DNA of 64,000 nucleotides from Marinobacter orientalis (lineage in GTDB: Bacteria > Pseudomonadota > Gammaproteobacteria > Pseudomonadales > Oleiphilaceae): positions 1 through 64,000 of the forward strand of contig NZ_SRZX01000004.1 of the NCBI RefSeq assembly GCF_004792665.1, read 5' to 3'. This document shows positions 53,149-62,003 of this stretch, one piece after another; position 1 is the stretch's first letter, and each line of letters begins with the position of its first letter. The notes below the pieces were generated by a model. The model did not search any database. It was given only the letters and a program-made list of their open reading frames with translations, and had not been told where the DNA came from. The position numbers and the translations under genes are program-made.

Positions 53149-53210
53149 CGTGACGGCAACCATTGGCGTCTTTGCACTGCGCACCGCAGGGATTATCTGA
53201 ATAAATACAG

Positions 53211-53435
53211 TTACAGGGCTTTAAACCAGAGCATCCTCGGTCTGGCTGCCTCACGGCTGTCACCAGCATCCTTCCAGCGATACTCGGTGTTCAGTAACTT
53301 GGAGATCTGATCATCGAAGTCGTAATACGATAGGCTATACTTCAGCGTTAATCCCGTGTGGGAGACCGAAGGATAGGGCTTGTTATCCGCCACGTCGACC
53401 GGGAGTCGCTGAGCCAATGTCGCACGGATCTTCAA
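53211..53435 (-). pseudogene. Possible gene fragment, C-terminal end of an unknown protein
   Basis: A 74-residue open frame with protein-like composition (LTLKYSLSYYDFDDQISKLL, ending ARPRMLWFKAL). No convincing start or ribosome binding site is present, and its upstream end overlaps the start of the AsmA-like gene on the other strand. It may be the remnant of a larger gene that was cut off. Low confidence. Confidence 0.25.
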
Positions 53436-56400
53436 AGAAATTACGCTGGTGGTGGCTCGCGCCCTTGTTGCTCATGGTGCTCGTCGCTGTCACCGTGTGG
53501 CTGATGTCATGGAACATGTTCAAGCCACTCATCATCGAACGTGTCGAGCAGACGACCGGGCGTTCTGTCGCCATCGAGGGCGACGTGAAGGTCGATTTTC
53601 TCCCGCGCCCGGAGATTTCATTGCATGGGATCAGGATCGGCAACCCGCAGTGGGCGACCTCACCGCACATGCTCGAGGCCCGGCGTCTCAGCGTCTCCCC
53701 TTCGCTTATCGACCTGCTCACTGGCAAGCTGGTGTTGGATGTGGTCGAGATGGCCGGCCTGACCCTCCATCTGGAACAACGCCGTGATGCCCCCGGCAAC
53801 TGGGTATCCGGGGATACGACGGAGAGAGAAACCGTACAGTCATCTGCGTCCGATGAAGAGCCGGCTTTACCGGTGATCATCCGCCATTTCTCCCTGTCGG
53901 ATGCGCAGGTGCGCTACCGGGCACCGGAGGCCGATGCCCCGGCTGAACTGACAATTCAGTCTCTGCAGATCCAGCGTAACCAAGCGTTCCTCGATACCGA
54001 GGCGACACTCACTTTCAGAGACCGCCGCTTTCATCTGGAGGCCAGGACCGATCCACTCGAGAGGCTGCTGGACAAGACGCAGCCATTCGGTGGCGAGATC
54101 TCAGTCGGCTCCGAGGGGGACCGATTGACGAGCACCTTCACTCTGCCCCATCCGCCATCGCTGAAGTCCCTGCAGGCAGAAGCCGGGCTCAGCGTGGCGG
54201 CAACCGCCAACTGGGCCCGCTGGCTGGATTTTCCTGTTGTGTCACTGGGCGCTCTCGAATTCGCGACACATCTTGAGCGCCATGGCAGTGAATGGCAGCT
54301 CAACAACATCGAGGTTTCCGCCCTCAACAGCCGGATCACCGGTGAGCTCGAGCTGGAAACCGCTGGCCAGGCTCCACTGCTGAATGGGAGCCTGCACGCC
54401 ATCTCCAGCATCGCAGGCGGCAGGATCGAGACCAACGCCGAGCTGACCGGCAACCTCGACAGCTTCTCGTCAGAGGCGCAGGTCACATTCGAGGGGCTGG
54501 ACATGGACACGCTGGGCATCGCCCTTCCCCCGGGTAACACCCTGGATGGCGACCTCGATCTTACACTATCTAGCGGGAGGTCGACGCCACTGCGACTTGC
54601 CATAAAAGGCACACTCCGCGACAGGCCACTGAACGTGACGATCAAGGGAGGGCCCCTGCCCGGCCTGATCGCGCTGGATGAGGACTATCGCTTCGAGGCC
54701 GAGGCCAGCTCCGGAAACCTGCAAGCCCGGGTCGATACCCGCCTCGCTTCGCTGCTGAATCCCTCAACGTTCGCCGGCGATGTAGCGCTCGGCGCCTCGG
54801 GCGCTCTTGATATGGAGGCATGGGTAGGACCGGTGCTGCCTTCCTTGCCCGAGTTTCGCCTCGCAGGTCGCCTGCAGCGGGACAGCGAACGCTGGTCTGC
54901 CACCGGGCTCAAGGGCGAGATAGGCGGGACCTCTGTCGCTGGCAGCGTGGAATTTCACAATGTCGAGCGGACAGAGGTGCAGGCTGACCTCGAGGCGGGG
55001 CACATTGTTCTTGCCCGCCTTCTTCCGGAAGGTGCCGGAATTGAAGAGGACTCCCTGCCGGACCTGCTGCGTGGCGTTAACGGGCAGTTGGCGCTGCGGG
55101 CAGACAGCCTGGTGCTAGCCGACGGCACCACCTTACAGGGCCTTGCCCTCTCGGCTGGCCTGAAAGCGGGGAGGCTGGAAGTCGATCCCCTGCGCTTTGG
55201 TCTTGCCGACGGCTCAATAACGGGTCGCCTGGTTCTGGATGTGACCGGTCAGACGGCCTCTGGAAGCCTCGATGCAGTCTTCGACGATATTGCGCTGGCG
55301 GGGCTGGTCGAGACCTTCACGCCGGTGGAGGACCGGCTGGGCAGATTTTCAGGGGAGCTGCACCTTGAGATGCGCGATACTCTGCCCGACGACAGGCGCA
55401 ATGACCTCTGGCTTCCGTTCATCGGGCGGGTGACGCTGGAGCCCTCAACACTTCGCTTCGAGGCCCCTCAGGCTGACACTGACCTCACGCTGAGGCTTTC
55501 AACCCCCGAGGGAGAGAATGGCGTTCGCCGTTTTCACCTGGATGGAACGGGGCGCTACGACGGCCACCCGGCATCGCTCTCCCTGGTGGGCGACTCCCTG
55601 CTTCACGCCCGTTATCTCGATCGTCCCTATGCCGTGGATCTCGAGGCCGAAATTGTCGGTAGCCGGATCGGGCTGCAGGGCATACTCCTGCGCCCTCTTG
55701 CCCTTCAGGGTCAGAACCTGAAATTCACCCTGGAGGGCCCCAATCCCCAGCGCCTGACCCGACTGCTGGGGGTGGCGCTGCCGCAGTTGCCACCTTACTC
55801 ACTGTCGGGCAACCTGGAGCTGAATGACCAGCGCTGGACGTTCGAGAACATGAAAGGGGAAATCGGCGGCAGTGACCTCGATGGCTGGCTTAGCCTCGAT
55901 ACGCAGCCCCGTCCGCCACGGCTGACGGGCGAGCTGCGTTCCGCCTCCCTCGACATTGCCGACTTGGGATTCATCATTGGAGCAACACAGACCGCCCGGA
56001 AAAACGAGGACCGGTTCATCCTGCCCGACACGCCCTTTGTTGGCGAAGGCTGGCAAACCCTGGCGGCCGACATAAGCTATCGGGGAGAGTCGGTGCGGGC
56101 GGGGAATCTGCCTCTGAGCAAGGTGGACATTGATTTTTATCTGGAAAACGGCCATGGCCGCTTTGAGCCGGTCAGTTTCGGCATCGGCAAAGGGAGCATC
56201 GATCTGGTGTTCGACCTTGATGCCGGGAGCAGGCTCCCTGTCGGCACCATGCAGGTGGAGATGCGACGGGTTGAGCTGAGCGATGTCCTGCGGCACTGGA
56301 ACCTCGCCGATGACAACATGGGCATTATAGGAGGGCGTGGCAAGTTCTGGATCGAGGGCCGATCGGTCGCCGAGCTTCTGGCGTCTGCTGATGGCGGCCT

Positions 56401-56917
56401 GCTTCTGCTGATGACCGGTGGCAGCCTCGATGCCGTGCTCGTGGAACTGGCCGGACTCGACGCTCTCCAGGCTTTTCTCAGTTGGGCGCGCCGGCGCGAT
56501 CCTGTTCCCATCGAGTGCGCCTATGCCGACCTCCAGGCGCGCAGCGGTGTCGCCAAACTGGACACCCTCGTTATCGATACCCTGGACACCACTTTCACGG
56601 CCGGAGGAGAGATGGACCTGAACACGGAGCGCCTGGATATCTCTGTCTTCGCTCACCCAAAGGATGCCAGTGTTCTTGCCGGGAGTGCGCCCTTTCATCT
56701 GGGCGGCACTTTCGATGATATTGAACCAGGCGTCCATGGCAGTGGCCTGGAGCTCGGGGTGCGTGCCGGAATCGGCGCCGTGCTCGGCGCCCTCAGTGGT
56801 CCCATTGCTGCACTCCTGCCCTTGCTGACAACGGGTACCGATCCCGATCTGGAGTATTGTAAAGGGCTTGTCAGTCGCTCCCATGAGGCGATACGGAGCA
56901 AGGAGGGCGGACCATGA
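53417..56917 (+). CDS. AsmA-family inner-membrane/periplasmic protein
   Basis: A 1166-residue AsmA-like protein. A single N-terminal membrane segment (LRWWWLAPLLLMVLVAVTVWL) is followed by the AsmA domain (TGRSVAIEGDVKVDFLPRPEISLHGIRIGNP) and a long repetitive beta-rich body. Family members such as YhdP and TamB form hydrophobic grooves that carry phospholipid from the inner to the outer membrane. The end (LSGPIAALLPLLTTGTD, then CKGLV) is normal for the AsmA_2 C-terminus. It overlaps the BON lipoprotein gene by ATGA. Confidence 0.9.
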   Translation: MSHGSSKKLRWWWLAPLLLMVLVAVTVWLMSWNMFKPLIIERVEQTTGRSVAIEGDVKVDFLPRPEISLHGIRIGNPQWATSPHMLEARRLSVSPSLIDLLTGKLVLDVVEMAGLTLHLEQRRDAPGNWVSGDTTERETVQSSASDEEPALPVIIRHFSLSDAQVRYRAPEADAPAELTIQSLQIQRNQAFLDTEATLTFRDRRFHLEARTDPLERLLDKTQPFGGEISVGSEGDRLTSTFTLPHPPSLKSLQAEAGLSVAATANWARWLDFPVVSLGALEFATHLERHGSEWQLNNIEVSALNSRITGELELETAGQAPLLNGSLHAISSIAGGRIETNAELTGNLDSFSSEAQVTFEGLDMDTLGIALPPGNTLDGDLDLTLSSGRSTPLRLAIKGTLRDRPLNVTIKGGPLPGLIALDEDYRFEAEASSGNLQARVDTRLASLLNPSTFAGDVALGASGALDMEAWVGPVLPSLPEFRLAGRLQRDSERWSATGLKGEIGGTSVAGSVEFHNVERTEVQADLEAGHIVLARLLPEGAGIEEDSLPDLLRGVNGQLALRADSLVLADGTTLQGLALSAGLKAGRLEVDPLRFGLADGSITGRLVLDVTGQTASGSLDAVFDDIALAGLVETFTPVEDRLGRFSGELHLEMRDTLPDDRRNDLWLPFIGRVTLEPSTLRFEAPQADTDLTLRLSTPEGENGVRRFHLDGTGRYDGHPASLSLVGDSLLHARYLDRPYAVDLEAEIVGSRIGLQGILLRPLALQGQNLKFTLEGPNPQRLTRLLGVALPQLPPYSLSGNLELNDQRWTFENMKGEIGGSDLDGWLSLDTQPRPPRLTGELRSASLDIADLGFIIGATQTARKNEDRFILPDTPFVGEGWQTLAADISYRGESVRAGNLPLSKVDIDFYLENGHGRFEPVSFGIGKGSIDLVFDLDAGSRLPVGTMQVEMRRVELSDVLRHWNLADDNMGIIGGRGKFWIEGRSVAELLASADGGLLLLMTGGSLDAVLVELAGLDALQAFLSWARRRDPVPIECAYADLQARSGVAKLDTLVIDTLDTTFTAGGEMDLNTERLDISVFAHPKDASVLAGSAPFHLGGTFDDIEPGVHGSGLELGVRAGIGAVLGALSGPIAALLPLLTTGTDPDLEYCKGLVSRSHEAIRSKEGGP

Positions 56918-57216
56918 ACCGACACGACTGGACCGGCGTTCTGGTGGCAGTGGTACTCCTCAGCGGCTGCGCCGACGCCCCCGTTAACGAATCCGCGCGG
57001 CTCGAACATCAGGATTCGCCCCAGGCGGTGAGGATCAAAGCCCTGCTTCTGGAGGAACCGGGCCTCGCCGGCGCGGCCATCGACGTGGACATCCGCAACG
57101 GTCGCATCGTTCTGGAGGGCTTCGTCGAAACCGGCGATGGACGCGAGCGGGCCGAAGCCATAGCCCGCGAGCACAGTCCGGGCAGCGAGGTTGAGAACAG
57201 AATCATCGTCAAGTAA
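56914..57216 (+). CDS. BON-domain lipoprotein
   Basis: A 100-residue lipoprotein with lipobox LLSGC (Cys20) and one BON domain (RIKALLLEEPGLAGAAIDVDI, then GRIVLEGFVETGDGRERAEAIA). BON domains bind phospholipid surfaces, and in proteins such as OsmY and DolP they protect the envelope. Translation is coupled to the AsmA-like gene, suggesting they serve the same envelope function. Confidence 0.9.
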   Translation: MNRHDWTGVLVAVVLLSGCADAPVNESARLEHQDSPQAVRIKALLLEEPGLAGAAIDVDIRNGRIVLEGFVETGDGRERAEAIAREHSPGSEVENRIIVK

Positions 57217-57404
57217 GGAACGTAAAGACGCCCACGATCGAAAGACCACCGGGGATCCACATTATTACCCGGGAGCAGAATCAAGATCCGCTGCTCGAAC
57301 TGTTTGCTTGAAAAAGAGCGTGCGGCGGCCAAGACTTACCAAATAGTTTCCGTGAGCCAAGTATTGTTATTGATCTGGAAAATTTAAAATCCTGGAGACC
57401 GGCG

Positions 57405-58853
57405 ATGCGTATCATTGAACGGCACCGATTGCCGACGGCCGAACCTGGGCACCGCCTATATCAATCCAGCGCCGGGGCCGGCACCTTCAGAAGGACGGCA
57501 TTCGCATTGGCATTGCTACCCCTGCTTGTCCTTTTGTCAGCCTGCGGGGGGCACGCACGGTTGCCGGCGCAGGCCGGGACCGGCTCTGATCCTGCGCTGC
57601 CCGAGCCGCCCGGCAACCTGTTTCCCACCGTTGAGATTGCGCCAGCGGTCGGGTGGAAAAACGGCGCCACTCCGACGCCGGCCGCGGACATGGAGGTAAC
57701 GCCTTTTGCCGAGGACCTTGACCACCCGCGTTGGCTGTATGTCCTGCCGAATGGCGATGTGCTTGTCGCCGAGACCAACGCGCCACCGGGAAAAAGCGGA
57801 ATCGACGGCATTAAAGGCTGGATCATGAACTGGGTCATGAAACGCGCCGGAGCCGCTGTCCCGAGCGCCAACCGCATCACCCTGTTACGCGATCTCGATG
57901 GTGACGGCAAGGCTGAATTCCGCAGTGTCTTTCTCCAAGGCCTGCATTCACCCTTTGGAATGGCGCTGGTCGGGGATACCTTATACGTGGCCAACGCCAA
58001 TGCATTATTGAAAGTGCCCTATCGGCGCGGTGAGACGACGATCACCGCTGCTCCAACCAAGGTTACTGACCTTCCGGGCAAGGGCGACGAGTTGAACCAC
58101 CACTGGACCAAGAGTCTGCTCGCCAGTGCTGATGGCGCTCATCTGTATGTGGGCGTCGGATCCAACAGCAACGTCGCCGAGAACGGAATGCATGTCGAGC
58201 ACATGCGTGCGGCAATACTCGAGGTCGATGCCGCCACCGGCGCTACCCGTGTATTTGCTTCAGGCCTGCGCAACCCGGTGGGGCTGGACTGGGAGCCACA
58301 TACGGGAGCGCTGTGGGCGGTTGTCAACGAGCGCGATGAACTCGGCAGCGATCTGGTTCCCGATTACCTGACATCGGTCCGCCGCGACGCTTTCTACGGC
58401 TGGCCCTACAGTTACTACGGCCAGCATGTGGATGAGCGTGTGAGCCCCCAACAACCAGAGCTGGTTGCTCGCGCAGTCTCACCTGATTTTGCCCTTGGCG
58501 CCCACGTGGCACCTTTGGGTCTGGCTTTCAACGACAACAGTGTGGCCGGCTTTGGTGAGGGCGCGTTCGTCGGCCTGCATGGTTCCTGGAACCGAAGGCC
58601 ACTGAATGGCTATGAAGTCGTCTTCGTACCCTTCACCGATGGTCGCCCGAGCGGCCCGATGCGGATCGTGCTGTCGGACTTCCTGGACGCGGACGGCAAT
58701 GCCCGCGGGCGACCTGTAGGGGTGTCATTGGATAAGCAGGGAGGTCTGCTGGTGGCCGATGACGTTGGTAACGCGGTATGGCGCGTAACAGCGGCCTGTC
58801 ATGACAATCGCCTTCGGAATGGAGCTGTGCAGAATTGCTCAGAGCGTCCCTGA
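57405..58853 (+). CDS. PQQ-type soluble sugar (sorbosone) dehydrogenase family lipoprotein
   Basis: A 482-residue beta-propeller enzyme of the soluble glucose/sorbosone dehydrogenase family. A lipobox-like LLSAC lies near residue 48, so it is probably an exported lipoprotein. Typical stretches are [40 protein letters not shown] and [18 protein letters not shown], followed by [19 protein letters not shown]. Such enzymes use PQQ to oxidise aldoses in the periplasm. No pqq synthesis genes are seen in the window. Confidence 0.88.
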   Translation: MRIIERHRLPTAEPGHRLYQSSAGAGTFRRTAFALALLPLLVLLSACGGHARLPAQAGTGSDPALPEPPGNLFPTVEIAPAVGWKNGATPTPAADMEVTPFAEDLDHPRWLYVLPNGDVLVAETNAPPGKSGIDGIKGWIMNWVMKRAGAAVPSANRITLLRDLDGDGKAEFRSVFLQGLHSPFGMALVGDTLYVANANALLKVPYRRGETTITAAPTKVTDLPGKGDELNHHWTKSLLASADGAHLYVGVGSNSNVAENGMHVEHMRAAILEVDAATGATRVFASGLRNPVGLDWEPHTGALWAVVNERDELGSDLVPDYLTSVRRDAFYGWPYSYYGQHVDERVSPQQPELVARAVSPDFALGAHVAPLGLAFNDNSVAGFGEGAFVGLHGSWNRRPLNGYEVVFVPFTDGRPSGPMRIVLSDFLDADGNARGRPVGVSLDKQGGLLVADDVGNAVWRVTAACHDNRLRNGAVQNCSERP

Positions 58854-58999
58854 CAACCTACTGGAGTTTATAACCGACGGCCACAGAATGACCACGCAAA
58901 CCAACCTTGCCTATGCGAACTTTAGCGCGCAGTGACCGGGAAACTTCTGGGTAAGATTTCGTGATCGAGCGACGCAGAGTAAAGGGTGATCGCGCTCCA

Positions 59000-61105
59000 T
59001 CATTCACTGTGTCGAGTCTCTTCAGTTTTATCGCTAAAAACTCGATTACGGCCAGCGTTTTTGGCCCGATACATAGCGCTATCGGCGCGCACCAATAAGG
59101 CTTTCAGGCTATCCCCCTTCATCCACTCTGTAACTCCCAGGCTTACCGTCACTGGGTTTCGCAAACCAAAATCTGTGGCCACAACCCGGGCCCGAAGTCT
59201 CGCGGCAAATTCTGTGGCGCCTATGAGGTCTGTACCGGGCACCAGTACCAAAAACTCCTCACCGCCCCAGCGACCCAACTGATCGCCCTTCCGCAAGCAG
59301 GATTCCAGGCTGCTAACCAGGGTTTTCAGAATCCGATCCCCTTCATCGTGCCCATAGGTATCGTTGACCTCCTTGAAATGGTCGATATCAAATAATACCA
59401 GAGAAAAAGAAACGCCATAGCGTTCGGCATTGGCCAGGAACACCTGTACCAGATGTTCGATTCGATAGCGGTTCATTGCGCCAGTCAGAGAATCGGTGGT
59501 TGCCAGCTCGTGCAGATGGTCGTTCGCGCGAGCAAGCGCCTCTCGCTCTGACCGCAAGTGTTCGTTCAAATCAGTCACTTCATGAGCAGAAACCAATACT
59601 GCCAGATCGTCACCCATGTCTCTGGCTGACGCTAACTCCTGTGGCAGCCACGCCAGGCTTTTCCCACGCACCTCTTCCCGCCATGTGGCAAAGGATTGTC
59701 GCGGCGTGAGCTTCAGTTGCTCATCCAGCCGTTCGAGTATTTTTTGCGGTTCCCCCGCCCAGTCGATCGTTTCGACCTGCTCCCGGCGAAAGAAAAACAG
59801 CCAGCCGCGGCTAGTGACATCTATCACCAAGGGCATGGCCAACAGTCCACAACAGCCACAATCAAGGTCGTCGACTCCCGGATAGCCGGCCTCCGCAAGG
59901 CTCATGGTGGACCAGGGGTTGAGTTCCCGCCACTGTTCCGCAAGCCACGCTGCCAAATCAAACAGTTGGGATTTTACCGGGGTACAGCCATGCCGGGAAG
60001 CATGATCGCGATAAACCAAGGCCACTCCGCTGGCCTGAAATAATCGCAGCCACTCGGCGGCATGTTCGGCGAGAATATGCTCTGGCCCTTGCTCCAGCAC
60101 TTCACGCGCCAGTACTATCCGGTTTTGGCGGATCTGATCCCGATAGCGGGCCTCAGCCTCCGCTTTCAGCAAAAACAGGCGCTGGGCGGCCACCCGCACC
60201 AGGATCGCTACGCTATCGCGTCCGGAAGGGGTCAACACTTCAGCATCCCGCTTGTGACAAACCAAAAGGCCCCAGAGCCCAGTGCTCGAGTAAATAGCCA
60301 CGGACATTGAAGTGGCGACTCCCATGTTCTGCATATATTGGCGATGCACGGGGGACACAGCGCGCAGAGCCCCCAAACTCAGGTCTACGGATGGTTCAAG
60401 AGAAGGTACCAGGGGTACGGGGTCCTGGTATGTATCTGCTATAAAACGCAGCTGGTTGACCCCGTATAGCGCGCGCACCTGTGGGGGGATATCACTGGCG
60501 GGGAAGTGGTGATTCAACATGGACGGCAATCGCTCGTTATGACTTTCCGCCATCACGCGACCATTCCAATGTTCGTCGAATCGAAAGACGAGAGTGCGGT
60601 CATGACCGGTAATCGACCTGACCGCCGCTACCAATTCATTCAGCACGGCCGCTTCGGTATCGCCACGGACCAACGTTTTCAGATGCTCATTGGCCACCGA
60701 TCGCCAGCGATAACGGGTTCGCGGCGCAACGGGTTCCAGCTCCACCACCACGGAATCGCCGGAGTGAAAGGCAGCAACATGAAACTTTCGGGTTTTACCT
60801 TCTGCTTCCCGGCCAACCACCAGCCCGGCGGGCAACTGGTCACACTTGGCAAGCCCTTCACGCAAGCTGCGATGCACTTTCTTGCCCAGCAGAATCTGAG
60901 GCGACACCAACAGGCTCTCCTTGACAGAAACGCCGAGGAAAGCCTCAATATTGGCGCTCACCTGTTGAACACAGGTAAGCTCCCGATCAAGGCGAATTAA
61001 AACGCCAAACCGCTGAATGGCACCGGGAATACGGACCGGCTCACTGTCACAAACGGCGAGAGCTGCCTCTATCTCCGCCTCTGAATAAAGTGCGTTATCT
61101 CCCAT
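59000..61105 (-). CDS. bphP: Bacteriophytochrome diguanylate cyclase (PAS-GAF-PHY-GGDEF)
   Basis: A 701-residue red/far-red light receptor. Biliverdin should attach to Cys19 (VCDSEPVRIPG). The GAF domain has PASDIP at 202-207, and the PHY domain has the tongue motif PRQSF at 468-472. The C-terminal GGDEF domain is complete: FDIDHF, GGEEF at 614-618, and an inhibitory site RKGD at 605-608. It should turn light into changes in c-di-GMP. It overlaps the haem oxygenase gene, which makes its chromophore. Confidence 0.95.
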   Translation of the reverse strand: MGDNALYSEAEIEAALAVCDSEPVRIPGAIQRFGVLIRLDRELTCVQQVSANIEAFLGVSVKESLLVSPQILLGKKVHRSLREGLAKCDQLPAGLVVGREAEGKTRKFHVAAFHSGDSVVVELEPVAPRTRYRWRSVANEHLKTLVRGDTEAAVLNELVAAVRSITGHDRTLVFRFDEHWNGRVMAESHNERLPSMLNHHFPASDIPPQVRALYGVNQLRFIADTYQDPVPLVPSLEPSVDLSLGALRAVSPVHRQYMQNMGVATSMSVAIYSSTGLWGLLVCHKRDAEVLTPSGRDSVAILVRVAAQRLFLLKAEAEARYRDQIRQNRIVLAREVLEQGPEHILAEHAAEWLRLFQASGVALVYRDHASRHGCTPVKSQLFDLAAWLAEQWRELNPWSTMSLAEAGYPGVDDLDCGCCGLLAMPLVIDVTSRGWLFFFRREQVETIDWAGEPQKILERLDEQLKLTPRQSFATWREEVRGKSLAWLPQELASARDMGDDLAVLVSAHEVTDLNEHLRSEREALARANDHLHELATTDSLTGAMNRYRIEHLVQVFLANAERYGVSFSLVLFDIDHFKEVNDTYGHDEGDRILKTLVSSLESCLRKGDQLGRWGGEEFLVLVPGTDLIGATEFAARLRARVVATDFGLRNPVTVSLGVTEWMKGDSLKALLVRADSAMYRAKNAGRNRVFSDKTEETRHSE

Positions 61106-61787
61106 GGATCAGTAACTGCCACTGGTCAAGGTGGGTATGTAGAGTTGAAAAAGTCATATTAGCCCCCTCAATAATGCTCCTGGTATCATCCTGGTAGCTC
61201 CGCTCCAAATCCGTGCTCAACCAACTGCGAAAAGCCGCCCAGGAGTTGTTCCATTGATGAATATTAAAAAAGCTCGCGCCTGAATTCTCATTCAGACCCA
61301 GTGTTTGAGCCAGATGTTTGGCAATAAACCGACCGCCTTGGGTAGAACCCTCAATCACATAGAGTACCCCCAGCAGATAAGCCCCACTGCCGTCCAACCG
61401 GAGTTCTGTGGGGCCCCGCATCAAACCCGAGGAGTCACAACCCAGCGCTCGACAGTCATTGGCCAGTAGGGGCGCGCGAGGGAGATACCGATAATTCGGA
61501 TCTGGATGTCGCTCAAGAAGGGCCGCTGTAGCAGGAGCCAGCTGTGACTCCAGGGCTTGATAAAACGCCAACATGGATTGTATTAGCTGGCCATACTCCA
61601 TTGCAGTCAGCCGACTGGACAACAGTCTCTTCATTAGTGGCTGGGATTCCAGGGCCAGGTGGGCTGGCCGGGTTTCCTCGCGCAGTTGTTTCAATATTGC
61701 TGGGCCGATAACCCCTCCAGGCGTAGCTATAAACAAACAGAAGCAAACGCAGAAACTTATATCGCCTTCTGTTTTATCTGCCGGCAA
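61095..61787 (-). CDS. bphO: Haem oxygenase for phytochrome chromophore
   Basis: A 230-residue haem oxygenase that opens haem to biliverdin. LKQLREETRPAHLALES carries the proximal His region. GAYLLGVLYVIEGSTQGGRFIAKHL is the distal-helix signature. The start is uncertain: the TTG at 61787 gives an odd Cys-rich N-terminus, whereas conserved sequence begins near 61697, where TTG 61694 is possible. The gene ends inside the phytochrome start, a common bphO-bphP arrangement. Confidence 0.9.
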   Translation of the reverse strand: MPADKTEGDISFCVCFCLFIATPGGVIGPAILKQLREETRPAHLALESQPLMKRLLSSRLTAMEYGQLIQSMLAFYQALESQLAPATAALLERHPDPNYRYLPRAPLLANDCRALGCDSSGLMRGPTELRLDGSGAYLLGVLYVIEGSTQGGRFIAKHLAQTLGLNENSGASFFNIHQWNNSWAAFRSWLSTDLERSYQDDTRSIIEGANMTFSTLHTHLDQWQLLIHGR

Positions 61788-62003
61788 GAATGAGATGGAT
61801 CCTTGATTTGGACAACTTGTTGGTGCAGATAAGCTCTGACCCGCTTGTTAATCTCTGTCTAAATCCGGCATTTTTAAGGTTTCTGATAGTAGACTGAAAG
61901 TCCCCTCTACCATCTGTAGCCGGCAGGGCGGGGGGTGACCTTGTATTCCTCACAGGTTTCCGTCCGGGGATCCCACTTGAGCAAATCGCCACCTTGTTGG
62001 CAA

